From positions 1 through 25,915 of the IMG/VR virus record IMGVR_UViG_3300033141_001232: a DNA stretch of 25,915 bases; one strand, 5' to 3'. Positions 15,236 through 23,581 of this stretch are shown piece by piece. Every line of letters begins with the position of its first letter. The first letter of the stretch is position 1. The notes under the pieces are model-generated. The model saw only the letters and a list, made by a program, of their open reading frames with translations. It did not search any database and had not been told where the DNA came from. The DNA comes from a virus. The position numbers and the translations under genes were made by a program.

Positions 15236-15712
15236 TTATATTAAGTCTTCTGGATTAAATAGAATCTCAAACCCATACATAACTAAATCAGATTTATCTT
15301 TATCAGTGGACTTTATATGCTCAACAAAGAGTCTCTTGTCACCATAGTTGATTCTAAGACCATATTTATATACAGTCTCAGTGAACTGCTCAGAGTAGTA
15401 AGAACCATCAAACTTTTCACTATGCCAACCATATCCACCATAGATATCTACAAACTTGTATGAAGCTTTTAAATGAGCCGATAAAAGGTTCAAACATCTT
15501 GTTTCAATACCTACATTAGGTATAGAAGAGATATGCTTATATTCAAGCTCTATGATGTTCTCATAGCGTACACCAAAGTTACCTAGTGGAGAGTCTGCTT
15601 TAGTGTCTACATGTTCTAATGATTTAGTGTGCATAGATAATCCAGCAAACGGAATTAATCCATCTGCAAAGAGTTGTAATGATAGCAATGCTATTAGTAG
15701 TAACTTTTTCAT
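15236..15712 (-). CDS. Outer-membrane beta-barrel candidate with signal peptide (158 aa)
   Basis: The N-terminus is a clear signal peptide: two lysines, a leucine-rich core, then LFADG as the likely cleavage region at about 17-19. The mature part alternates polar and apolar residues in strands (FGVRYENIIELEYKHISS; LKASYKFVDIYGGYGWHSE; YKYGLRINYG; LVMYGFEILF). This is consistent with a small outer-membrane barrel of about 8 strands. EYKHISSIPN recalls the H-x-S site of lipid A deacylases (PagL), but the match is short. Hand count gives about 35% GC over 360 bases, against about 31% in nearby gp47. It lies inside the tail operon with AGAGGAA before the ATG. A moron that alters the host surface is the main guess. 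Confidence 0.55.
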   Translation of the reverse strand: MKKLLLIALLSLQLFADGLIPFAGLSMHTKSLEHVDTKADSPLGNFGVRYENIIELEYKHISSIPNVGIETRCLNLLSAHLKASYKFVDIYGGYGWHSEKFDGSYYSEQFTETVYKYGLRINYGDKRLFVEHIKSTDKDKSDLVMYGFEILFNPEDLI

Positions 15713-16123
15713 CTATTCCTCTGTAAAACTTATAGTAAGTCTAATGAACATAGGAGATCCACTAACAAAATTAGCATCTGTAATAGCTACATCAAGACCA
15801 TTTGAAACAGGTTCACTGAGTGAAATTGAGGTATCACCGCTAACTATAGTTGCAGTAGGAACTTCACTGAATGTTACTCTAACTGGTGAAGTGGGTGATA
15901 CAAAACTAATACCTGCTTTTGCAATAAATGGATTTCCTTCTATTGTATAATTACCTATTGGCTTTGTTGCTGTTACTATATCTTCAAATTCACAATGTAG
16001 AGTTATCTCTTTGCCCATTTTTGAAAAAGTACCTATACCAGGATATTCTCCACTTGTAGATCCAGTTAATACTGGATTCCACTCTCCACTATATATCTCA
16101 CTTAAACTTGGTTGATTTCTCAT
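15713..16123 (-). CDS. Fibre-tip-like beta-sandwich protein (136 aa)
   Basis: SGEWNPVLTGSTSGEYPGIGTFSKMGKEITLHCEF (residues 12 to about 46, given here as a pattern: G-x-W-x-P, then G-x-Y/F-x-K-x-G-x-x-I) is the same layout as a common C-terminal module of phage fibres and tailspikes. The rest is strand rich and lacks a signal peptide or cysteine pair. As a separate small gene it could be an interchangeable receptor-binding tip for the fibre encoded two genes upstream. Moderate confidence in the fold, low in the role. Confidence 0.5.
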   Translation of the reverse strand: MRNQPSLSEIYSGEWNPVLTGSTSGEYPGIGTFSKMGKEITLHCEFEDIVTATKPIGNYTIEGNPFIAKAGISFVSPTSPVRVTFSEVPTATIVSGDTSISLSEPVSNGLDVAITDANFVSGSPMFIRLTISFTEE

Positions 16124-16133
16124 AATTTATTCC

Positions 16134-16559
16134 TTATGCAAATACGCCAATCTTATCAGGAAGATTGCGTGTTTGTTCTATACCATTCTCATCTACATAT
16201 GTCTGTGGCATATGATATGGATATACTGATTTATACTTCTCATGTGCTACTTCATTAGCAAACATCTCATCATAATCACCTATATTCTCAACTGTTATTA
16301 AATCTTCTATAATTGCTAATAGTTCTGTATTAACTATCGAATAGCCTAAACTAGCTGTTCCATTCTTTTTTAATGGGGTATGGATTATATTAATTTTCTT
16401 TACAATATTAATATAGTTGTTTATTTTATCTATATTAAATATTTCAATCTCTCCATTCTCTGCATTTACTCCTGCATATATTAAATATTCAGGATATTTA
16501 GCTTCTATCTCTGCCATAAAATCTGTTATATCTGGCATATAAGTTAATATTGTTCTCAT
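16134..16559 (-). CDS. Small unknown tail-module protein (141 aa)
   Basis: I place the start at ATG 16559, one base after the fibre gene's stop, because GGAG lies 7 bases upstream of it. The in-frame ATG at 16571 would put that GGAG inside the gene. The product begins MRTILTYMPDI, contains two short Asn/Asp-rich stretches and ends with PDKIGVFA. I do not recognise a family. Its position directly after a fibre gene is where many phages keep a fibre chaperone, and its size would suit that. The sequence itself does not prove it. Confidence 0.6.
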   Translation of the reverse strand: MRTILTYMPDITDFMAEIEAKYPEYLIYAGVNAENGEIEIFNIDKINNYINIVKKINIIHTPLKKNGTASLGYSIVNTELLAIIEDLITVENIGDYDEMFANEVAHEKYKSVYPYHMPQTYVDENGIEQTRNLPDKIGVFA

Positions 16560-16560
16560 A

Positions 16561-18012
16561 TTATGCTCCATGCATTAAAAGTATTTCTTCTGACGATGCA
16601 ATAAAATCGTAAAAATTTATATTATTTACAGCACCATTGATTGGTCTTGCTGGTGATATTAAATTACCTATTACAAACACATCAGCTATGCTAGTAGTAT
16701 ATGGTGTATAAGTTTTAGTTGCTACTAAAATCCCATTAAGACGTACCCAATAAGTACCATTTTCAAAAGTTACAGCTATTTTATATGTCACACCAACTTC
16801 AACATCTGCAACAATATCAGCCGCTATTCCATTAATGTTTATTCTAATAGTATTATTGGTTCTGTGTTGTATACTCAATCCACTAACTGCTAATATATAC
16901 CCATCAAGTGCTGTAACACCATTTGATGTATATTCAATTAAATACGTACCTTGTTTAGTTATGGAGGGAAGATTCCCGTATGGGTCTACTTGCAATAGAT
17001 TTGCATTTCTAGTGACAGCTCCAATTGTAGTAGGAGTATATGACGTAGCACTAGGTAAGTTTTCAAATTTAATTCCTCCCATATAATAAGAACCAACATC
17101 TGAATTTACTAAATATGCTGGTGCTAAATATATCGATGCTGTTGTATTTCCTGAACTATTATTTTGAGCAGTTATAGATATTCTATATCCATATTCTCCA
17201 TCATCTTCTAAAACCTCTACATCTGTAAATATAGGATTTAAATCATTAGTTAAATCAGCATAACCAATACTATCAACTTGAGTAGTTCCACCATACAGAA
17301 GTATTCTAATCCTACTTTTTACAAGGGATGTTCCTTTTTTAATAAATAAACTTAATGTGTGTGAAGATGAATCATCTGGAATTGTAAATATTTGAGTCAT
17401 ACTAGCTTTTGCTCCAGTGTTTGTTTCATCTATCTCTTGTAGGATTAGATTTCCAAATACTGTAGTTGTGTTTACTGTTGAATCTATGCCAGCATTAGTT
17501 CTAGTCCAATTACCAACTAAATATGTTACATCTTCACTAGGATAGACTTCATTTGTACTAAGAGGTTCATTAATCCATCCATGCTTATTAAATCTAGGCT
17601 GATCTTTATTGAAATATTTTAGAGCATTATATCTATCTATTATAGTTACACTTCCATCTGTGGCTTGGTCACGCTTAAAACTGAGACTACCTGCACCCTC
17701 AAAATTTAAACCATTCTTAGCAGAAAATCTACATAGTGGATTATTCATTCTTCCAAGTGTGCCTGATAATTCAGTCTTAGTAAAAACATCATAAGTAGTA
17801 TCAGTAAACAATGCACCTTCTGGGATTGCTGTGCCTATTTGATATGGTAATGTATTCCAGCTTGTTGCACTATCTCCTACTTTTTGCTTTAAAGTATCGG
17901 TTTCAATTCCAATTTCTCCATCAAGCAAAATAGGATTTTGAGATGTCCATTCTGTAGACAATCCTCTCGCAATTCGTATTCTTTTATCCTCTGTTATTAT
18001 TACTTCTGACAT
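16561..18012 (-). CDS. Tail fibre with Mtd-N domain and LamG-like lectin end (483 aa)
   Basis: Residues about 10-58 (IRIARGLSTEWTSQNPILL, GEIGIETDTLKQKVGD, TSWNTLPYQ) are the Mtd / hyaluronidase N-terminal domain found at the base of many phage fibres. About 103-145 has the GSLSFKRDQAT and QPRFNKHGWI strings of the head-spike-fibre module. A carbohydrate-binding-like region with NWTRTNAG follows, then the SATSYTPTTIGAVTRNAN linker (about 321-338). A LamG/concanavalin-like domain (about 355-475, with YKIAVTFENGTYWVRLNG) ends the chain. It should bind a host surface glycan. Placement right after gp46, instead of after gp48, is odd. Confidence 0.72.
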   Translation of the reverse strand: MSEVIITEDKRIRIARGLSTEWTSQNPILLDGEIGIETDTLKQKVGDSATSWNTLPYQIGTAIPEGALFTDTTYDVFTKTELSGTLGRMNNPLCRFSAKNGLNFEGAGSLSFKRDQATDGSVTIIDRYNALKYFNKDQPRFNKHGWINEPLSTNEVYPSEDVTYLVGNWTRTNAGIDSTVNTTTVFGNLILQEIDETNTGAKASMTQIFTIPDDSSSHTLSLFIKKGTSLVKSRIRILLYGGTTQVDSIGYADLTNDLNPIFTDVEVLEDDGEYGYRISITAQNNSSGNTTASIYLAPAYLVNSDVGSYYMGGIKFENLPSATSYTPTTIGAVTRNANLLQVDPYGNLPSITKQGTYLIEYTSNGVTALDGYILAVSGLSIQHRTNNTIRININGIAADIVADVEVGVTYKIAVTFENGTYWVRLNGILVATKTYTPYTTSIADVFVIGNLISPARPINGAVNNINFYDFIASSEEILLMHGA

Positions 18013-18027
18013 TTTATCACCTTGCTA

Positions 18028-18588
18028 TTAGTTTTCATTAAGTATTCCTCCGTCTATTATATCTAATATTAATGATATTGTATTTGGATTCCCACCATCT
18101 ACTTCTGTTGTTATTGATTCAACTGTTTCAGCTGACCCTCCATTAATGATATAAAGTATATCTGCTACTTCTTCTATTTCTTCCCCTAATATCTCTAGTT
18201 TCTCATCTAGAGAATAGATTAAATTATCTTCATTTTCTGAATCAGTAGTAAAAGTTATTTTAATATCAAGTCTATTTCCATTTTTCTCTGTTGATATCTG
18301 TATATTTGTTACAATCTTATCATCTAATAACCATTGTAAAGATTCTTTAAGTCCATCCTCATAAGCTTTTATGTTTTCTTCATTAAGCTTATCTAAATTA
18401 TAATTTTTATTTCCTAAAATTTTTCCATCAATTTGAGTTCCTATTTGCGGTTGACTTGCATCTGTAAATATTGATAGTAGTGAAGCTGTAACATAAGTAT
18501 TGTCTGTTTGCAAATCATTGTTTTCCACTACCATATCAAATAATAAATCTAATTCTAAATCTTCTTTTTTTAAATATATATCTGCCAT
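18028..18588 (-). CDS. Mu gp46-like baseplate wedge protein
   Basis: 186 aa. The N-terminus DIYLKKEDLELDLLFDM, then DNDLQTDN-like text and SIFTDAS, matches the gp46/gpW pattern (D-x-x-L-...-G-D-L at the start, S-x-FTD/TDRRA-type in the middle). ESLQWLLDDKIVTNIQI and IKITF towards the centre are also typical. After about residue 125 an acidic extension beyond the Mu length is present (EEIEEVADILYIINGG). It is a wedge partner of gp47. The gene order places it after the spike and hub genes, as in Mu. Confidence 0.68.
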   Translation of the reverse strand: MADIYLKKEDLELDLLFDMVVENNDLQTDNTYVTASLLSIFTDASQPQIGTQIDGKILGNKNYNLDKLNEENIKAYEDGLKESLQWLLDDKIVTNIQISTEKNGNRLDIKITFTTDSENEDNLIYSLDEKLEILGEEIEEVADILYIINGGSAETVESITTEVDGGNPNTISLILDIIDGGILNEN

Positions 18589-18596
18589 ATTAAACC

Positions 18597-18794
18597 TTAT
18601 GTTATTGTTGCAACATATGTTCCAGCACTTGATCCACCTGGAATAATTGTTGTTATTGTTGCTTTTTTAACTTCCTCTACTACTCCATCAGCAATTGCAT
18701 TTGATAATGCTCTATTTTGTGTAGTTTCTATAAAGTCATTTGCTAACAATACCGCCATTACTGCATTTGATAATGCTGATTTCGACATAGCCAT
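18597..18794 (-). CDS. Small tail-module protein (65 aa)
   Basis: It starts directly after the stop of the spike gene; a second in-frame ATG at codon 3 is also possible. The middle reads ALSNAIADGVVEEVKKATITT, like the small proteins with an AxAIADAI...Y motif found in baseplate regions of Mu-like prophages, and the C-terminus is glycine/threonine rich. No function is known for them. Confidence 0.55.
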   Translation of the reverse strand: MAMSKSALSNAVMAVLLANDFIETTQNRALSNAIADGVVEEVKKATITTIIPGGSSAGTYVATIT

Positions 18795-19271
18795 TTATTT
18801 TACCGCCTTTGTAATTGTTGAGCCATCTATATGTGGGCTACCTGTGAATGGATCTATACTATCCATTGTTATTATACCTTTACCGCCAATTGCACCCAAA
18901 TCAACACTATTGGCATTCACAATTACACTATCTGCTTGTATTGTAATTTTATCTTTTTCAACTTTCACATAATCACCATTCTCATTATATACAATACTAT
19001 CTCCAGATGATACATCAATAATACTTGCTATATGCTCATTTGCAATAACAATATTTTCATTTCCTATTTTAGCAACAACTACTCTTGATTCTAATGGAGC
19101 TTTTGAATTGAATCCAAACTGCCCCACTTTCATAGCATCTTCAATATTTCTAAGTGTTTTAAGCTGTATTTTTTGAAGTTCTCCATCTACTCCATTTGTT
19201 TTTGTATAGCTTCCTATTTTTAAAATATTTTCTATTCTATCTTTTAAAGATTTAATTATTTGTTCAAACAT
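18795..19271 (-). CDS. Mu gp45-like baseplate spike protein
   Basis: 158 aa. An N-terminal helix is followed by an OB-like region with GQFGFNSKAPLESRVVV. Then come repetitive beta strands (SIVYNENGDYVKV, ITIQADSVIVNANSVDL) that fit a trimeric beta-helix. It ends with DPFTGSPHIDGST, a variant of the tip motif seen in phage spikes. It should form the central membrane-piercing spike below the hub. The start lies within an 8-base overlap with the hub gene. Confidence 0.75.
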   Translation of the reverse strand: MFEQIIKSLKDRIENILKIGSYTKTNGVDGELQKIQLKTLRNIEDAMKVGQFGFNSKAPLESRVVVAKIGNENIVIANEHIASIIDVSSGDSIVYNENGDYVKVEKDKITIQADSVIVNANSVDLGAIGGKGIITMDSIDPFTGSPHIDGSTITKAVK

Positions 19272-20184
19272 TATATAAATCCTTTGATATAAAAGTTACA
19301 TTTGATGTAGTTCCGCCATCACTTTTATTATATGTAATTTCTTTTATTAAAAAGCTATTATTTACTGTTGAAGTTTCTAATTTAACAATAGTATTTATTT
19401 CTAAATCCCATCCTTCAACTATTCCTGTCAAACTTACTTCATTCACTTTATTAAAGTTTTTTTGCCATTCTGCCATATCTTGATTTGTTTTATCTTCTGT
19501 ATTCACACCTACGAATGGTCTGAATCTTTGGACTGTATCATCATCTATCGAACCATCTGTTACATCTGTAATAGCACTCTCTTTTTTATATATAAACTTA
19601 CTAAATCTATTTGATAATTTTTTAGGATAATTAATCTCTTTAAAATCTCCATCTTTTAAAATTATTGAAGATTCTTTTTGTTCATTTTTTGCAATCTCAA
19701 TATTTCCAAAATTATCACTTATTGGCAGTGTATTAGTTTGCTTACAAAGTCTATTTATAGAATCAAAATAAGTTTCTCCAACTTTAGTATTAAATATCTC
19801 TAATGGCTCTAATTTTAATGATGAAGATACATTTATATTAAAAGGTTTTATTAAATCACTTATAATTTGTTTTATATTTTGTTTATTATATTGTTTAATA
19901 TCTGAAATATTACAATCTATTAAATCTACTGATTTACTTCTTCCATTTATTAAAAGTGGTTTTTTCTTATCTGATATCCCTAGTGTTATATTATCCAAAT
20001 AGCCAGTGAAGAAAATTTTATCATCTTTTAAAATCTGAATTATATCATCATCTTCTATTGATAATTGATCCCCATTATAAATATTCATAGAAAAATTATG
20101 AGCTATTGATTGCATAGATTTTGAAATAGTTACATTTTCCCATCCGCTATATTTTCTATTAGCTACTTTCAATTCTAATTTCAT
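19264..20184 (-). CDS. Mu gpP-like baseplate hub protein
   Basis: 306 aa. ELKVANRKYSGWENVTISKS, then the DIIQILKDDKIFFTGYLD region (about 47-64), and a GRSKSVDLIDC string (about 82-92) are the hub pattern shared by Mu gpP and gp27-type proteins. The C-terminal region holds the usual LxGxVEGWDLEINTIV. The ATG shares a base with the gpN stop (TAATG). It links tail tube to spike. Confidence 0.8.
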   Translation of the reverse strand: MKLELKVANRKYSGWENVTISKSMQSIAHNFSMNIYNGDQLSIEDDDIIQILKDDKIFFTGYLDNITLGISDKKKPLLINGRSKSVDLIDCNISDIKQYNKQNIKQIISDLIKPFNINVSSSLKLEPLEIFNTKVGETYFDSINRLCKQTNTLPISDNFGNIEIAKNEQKESSIILKDGDFKEINYPKKLSNRFSKFIYKKESAITDVTDGSIDDDTVQRFRPFVGVNTEDKTNQDMAEWQKNFNKVNEVSLTGIVEGWDLEINTIVKLETSTVNNSFLIKEITYNKSDGGTTSNVTFISKDLYNV

Positions 20185-21395
20185 TATCTATCCAATAATT
20201 TCAAATCGCCATTTATAAAAAATGGATCAACAATATCGTTATTTATTAAAACTTCATCAACTCTTTCAATATTAATATATTTCTCCATAGTTAAATTTAA
20301 AATATCAATAGTTGCTACTATGGTATTATCCTTTAAATTTTGGAGTCCTGAATATTTTTGCGTATAAAATTGTATAAATTCTCTTTTTGCTAAATGATAT
20401 TTATCTAGTAAGTTTTGTTTAATTACAATTTCATCTATTGGATTATCAGAATCTACGATAACACTTTTTTCTAATATTTCCATTATTGATAAAACATCAT
20501 CTTTCACGCTTCCTAAATCGTCACCTGTATTAAAATCAATGTTTTCTAAATTCTTTATTGATGTTTGTGTCAATCCTGCGACAACTGTATTTATATAAGT
20601 TTGCGATTGTATATTTGCTGTTGTTTCTGCGGTATTTATGAAAGCTTCATCTATGCTTTGCTCGATAATCTCTCTTAAAGTATTTGTAAAGCTTTTTTGT
20701 TCATCTGCTCCAAACAAATCAGTATCTAAAACTTCATCAAAAGAAGTCCATATATTTACAATATCTTCTGATAAACTTTCTATTGATAATATAGCTGTTT
20801 TGATTTTAGCAATTATTCTTCCGATAGCTGTTTTTATATCTTGCAATGTATCACCAACATCTTCAATAAATTTAATTATGTCTAATATATCATTCCAAAA
20901 ATCTATAATATCACCAATAATAGTATTTCTTAATTCATCACCTATTTTATTATCGAAGTCATTAATGAAATTAAAAATAGCCTCTTCTCTTACATTCACA
21001 CTATAAACGATATCAAAATCTTCTACGACTTGATTTTCTGCTAATTTAAAAGTAACTTCAATATCGGCTCTTCCAAATCTCGCTATGCTTTCTTTTATAC
21101 TCCACTTATCAACATATACTTGCTGAATGCCATAAAATTTATCAATTAGAGTTCCGCTTGTTATATCTTCAAATGCTTCTCTTAATGCTTGTTTTTGAGT
21201 TAAATAATCATTACCGCCAATATAAGCAGATATTTTAAAAACACCATTTTCTATACCATTACTTTCTGTTTTTGTACCGCCATTAATAAATTTATGGTCT
21301 GTTAATCTTTGACCGCCAGATAATTCATCATCTCTTGTATAAAAAGGTATGCCTCTAAAAGAGGATTGATTTAATTGTGTAATATCGAAGCTCAA
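20184..21395 (-). CDS. Mu gpN-like tail/DNA circularisation protein
   Basis: 403 aa. The start is a TTG at 21395 inside TTGA, overlapping the tape-measure stop. The N-terminal domain (SSFRGIPFYTRDDELSGGQR, then GGTKTESNGIENGVFKI, ALREAFEDITSGTLI) is the DNA_circ_N domain. A coiled, isoleucine-rich middle (about 145-230) is followed by a less conserved end. Despite the family name, it is a tail component above the hub. No ATG lies close, so the TTG is reasonable. Confidence 0.8.
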   Translation of the reverse strand: MSFDITQLNQSSFRGIPFYTRDDELSGGQRLTDHKFINGGTKTESNGIENGVFKISAYIGGNDYLTQKQALREAFEDITSGTLIDKFYGIQQVYVDKWSIKESIARFGRADIEVTFKLAENQVVEDFDIVYSVNVREEAIFNFINDFDNKIGDELRNTIIGDIIDFWNDILDIIKFIEDVGDTLQDIKTAIGRIIAKIKTAILSIESLSEDIVNIWTSFDEVLDTDLFGADEQKSFTNTLREIIEQSIDEAFINTAETTANIQSQTYINTVVAGLTQTSIKNLENIDFNTGDDLGSVKDDVLSIMEILEKSVIVDSDNPIDEIVIKQNLLDKYHLAKREFIQFYTQKYSGLQNLKDNTIVATIDILNLTMEKYINIERVDEVLINNDIVDPFFINGDLKLLDR

Positions 21396-23121
21396 AATTG
21401 TTTCCCATCATTAAGAAATACATCTGTTTTTGTACTTCCTGTTGTCTCTACACCCTTAACTTTATTATCAACGATGCTAACATTAACTGCAACTGGTATA
21501 TTATTTACTGAATTTGATTGTATAGCTTGTGTTGCTAGTGCTGGTGCTATATTTGTAGTTGCAGTTTGATTTATTTCATTATCTCCAAATCCTAAAACAT
21601 CCCCAATTTTTCCAATACTTCCCAATATATCTGAAAAATTAAAACCTTTTAACATTTCCCATAATTTAAAAAATGTATCAGTCACTTTTTCCCAATTTTG
21701 ATATAGTGCTATTCCTGCTGTTGCTAACGCAGTGACACCAACAACTAATAAACCTATTGGATTTGCACTCATTATAAAATTAAAAGCTATCATCCCTACT
21801 TTTGCTATTTTTAAAGCTGTACTCATTGCTGTTATTGCAGGAGTTATTAACCACATTGCAGCGGTATATGCTAATGCTACAACTTTACTTGCAAGTAATA
21901 CACCTGCAAATATTCCAACTCCGGTTATTAGAGTTTCATTATTTTTAATAAAGCTTTGCATTGGTGTTGTAAGTGCTGTCATTGCTGTTGCCATACCTCT
22001 TACTAATGGAGTTAAAATACTCCCAAATGATATAGCCAATCCCTCAACTGCACTCATTAACTGCACGATACTACCCTCAGTAGAATCCATGCGAATTTTT
22101 GCCATTTTTTTAGCTACACCCTCTGAGTTTTGAAGATTTTTAAGCATCTTGTTAAAGTCTCCACTCGCTACTGCTTTACTTAAATTAATAGCTCCACTTT
22201 TGCTTTTTTACCTAGATTAAGCATTATCTTTTCCATTGGTAACATATTACCAGCACTATCAGAAGTTGCAATTCCAAGTTCTTTTAAAACTTTTGCACCT
22301 TCTGCTGCTGGACTTGCTAATCTTACAAAAGCATTTTTAAGAGCAGTACCAGCCATTGAGCCTTTAATACCAACATTACCTAATAATGCAGTTGCTGTTG
22401 TGATTCCCTCCATGCTTTGACCTGCTGCAATACCAATAGGTGCTGCAACTTTTAAAGTTTCAAATAGAGTCTCCATATCAACATTAGCACTTGAAGTTGC
22501 TGAGGCTAAAACATCTGCTAATCTTCCGCTATCTTTTGCTTGTTTTCCAAACGCTCCAAGTAAATCTGATAAAATATCTGATGTTCTTCCAAGCTCAGTT
22601 CCACTTGCTGCTGCTAAATCTAGTAATGAAGGCATTGATTTAAGTATTTGATTTGTTTTAAATCCAGCTTTTGCTAAAAAGATTTGACCTTCTGCAGCTT
22701 GTGTTGCACTAAAAGCTGTTGAAGCTCCTAGTTTTTTTGCTTGTTCAGATAACAGAGCCATATTTTTAGCTACCGGAACTGTTGAATCTGCACTACCAAA
22801 TGCCACTGCTTGTAAATCTTTCATAGATTGTTCAAATTTTATAGCCGGACTAAGTGCTGCTTTAAATGATAATGCAAGTGCTGCAATTCCTACTGCTTGA
22901 CTTCCTATATCTCTAGTGTTTCGTTTGATGTTTGCATTGACTCTATTTAATCTATTTTGAGCTTTTGAAATACTATTAATAGCTCTCTGTGTATTTGTTA
23001 AATCTTTATTTGTTTTTTTAGATTGATTACCAAGTTTAAGAAAAGCACCTGCTATTGAGCGTAATGGTTTAGTAGCACGATCTATTATTGATACTGATCC
23101 CTTTGCGCCTTTGAAACTCAT
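21392..23121 (-). CDS. Tape measure protein (TP901 type), split by a one-base frameshift
   Basis: Two adjoining frames make one protein. The first runs from ATG 23121 to a stop at 22180, with the TP901 core (SMKDLQAVAFGS, AFSATQAAEGQIFLAKAGF, SMEGITTATALLGNVGIKG). The second frame supplies LSKAVASGDF, LKNLQNSEGVAKKMA and hydrophobic segments ending in NPIGLLVVGVTALATAGIAL, before a stop at 21392. The frames join at an A6 run at 22204-22209 (minus strand). One extra base, or a -1 slip, restores 576 aa. At about 1.5 angstrom per residue this predicts a tail near 86 nm. A break in so essential a gene points to a sequencing or assembly error first, then to a real mutation. Confidence 0.78.
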
Positions 23122-23154
23122 AATTTACCTTTCTTTTATTATTTATATATAATC

Positions 23155-23180
23155 AAAGAGCAGAATATTTACTGCTCTTT
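23155..23180 (-). terminator. 9-bp hairpin between chaperone and tape-measure genes
   Basis: AAAGAGCAG (23155-23163) pairs with CTGCTCTTT (23172-23180) around an 8-base loop. On the minus strand the stop codon of the -1 chaperone product (23171-23169) falls at the start of the loop, and only TTTGATT follows. A weak attenuator or mRNA-stabilising hairpin is possible. Confidence 0.4.
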
Positions 23181-23563
23181 TGGTATATATAAAATTGCTT
23201 GATTATAAAGATTGTCTATAATCGTTATATTTCTCATTTCAGATAGTTGTGTATGGAATGTTTTCATTATCACACCTATCTTATTTTGATACTCTTTTGC
23301 TATTCGATATACTTTCCCACTTCAGCACTTATTGCAACATAATCTTTGACATGGAGCGATGCAACTTGTGAATCAGTCAATCCGCATAGATTAGCGATTG
23401 TATCAGCCATTGCGCCTAATTTCGATGACCCATCTGCATTAAATGAAACATCATAAAAATCAGATGCTGATATATCTTTTTCATCTTTAATCTCTATCTC
23501 TGTCAATTCACCTTTGCCAGATGCATCTTCGATTGGTCTTTTTAATTTAAACTTCTTTTTCAC
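23169..23563 (-). CDS. Tail assembly chaperone, -1 frameshift product (131 aa)
   Basis: Ribosomes that slip back one base at the heptamer on codons 83-84 leave the 87-aa frame. They continue for 47 codons (VYRIAKEYQNKIGV onwards, ending in ILYIPKEQ) and stop at 23171-23169, ahead of the tape-measure gene. The extended form equals the shared N-terminus plus a helical tail, the arrangement known for lambda gpG/gpGT and found in Mu-like phages. The extension would recruit tube protein to the tape measure. Confidence 0.68.
23300..23563 (-). CDS. Tail assembly chaperone, short form (Mu gp41 / E family, 87 aa)
   Basis: The protein KFKLKRPIEDASGKGELTEI, the DISASDFYDV region and a C-terminal GLTDSQVASLHVKDYVAI stretch fit the Phage_TAC_7 / P2 E type of chaperone: a beta-strand start, then the conserved L-x-x-x-D. 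It lies between tube and tape measure, its usual place. It coats the tape measure while the tail tube grows and is absent from the finished virion. Confidence 0.75.
   Translation of the reverse strand: MKKKFKLKRPIEDASGKGELTEIEIKDEKDISASDFYDVSFNADGSSKLGAMADTIANLCGLTDSQVASLHVKDYVAISAEVGKYIE
23312..23318 (-). promoter_or_regulatory. GGGAAAG slippery heptamer for -1 frameshifting
   Basis: In the chaperone frame the bases read G GGA AAG (codons 83-84), an exact X-XXY-YYZ heptamer and the same one used in lambda gene G. The 0-frame stop is three codons later (23302-23300). The -1 frame stays open for 47 codons. Confidence 0.72.
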
Positions 23564-23581
23564 TTTAACTCCTTATTTTAA

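Noticed and set aside
16561-18012. Diversity-generating retroelement suggested by the Mtd-type N-terminal domain
   Set aside because: No reverse transcriptase gene, template repeat or adenine-variable C-terminal repeat is visible; the Mtd N-terminal domain also occurs in ordinary fibres.
21732-22133. 133-codon hydrophobic open frame on the plus strand
   Set aside because: It is the antisense of the hydrophobic part of the tape measure; no ribosome site or family pattern.
22204-22209. Programmed frameshift site in the tape measure
   Set aside because: T-AAAAAA-G does not give matched re-pairing in the P site after a -1 slip, and tape measures of this type are not known to need frameshifting; an error or mutation fits better.
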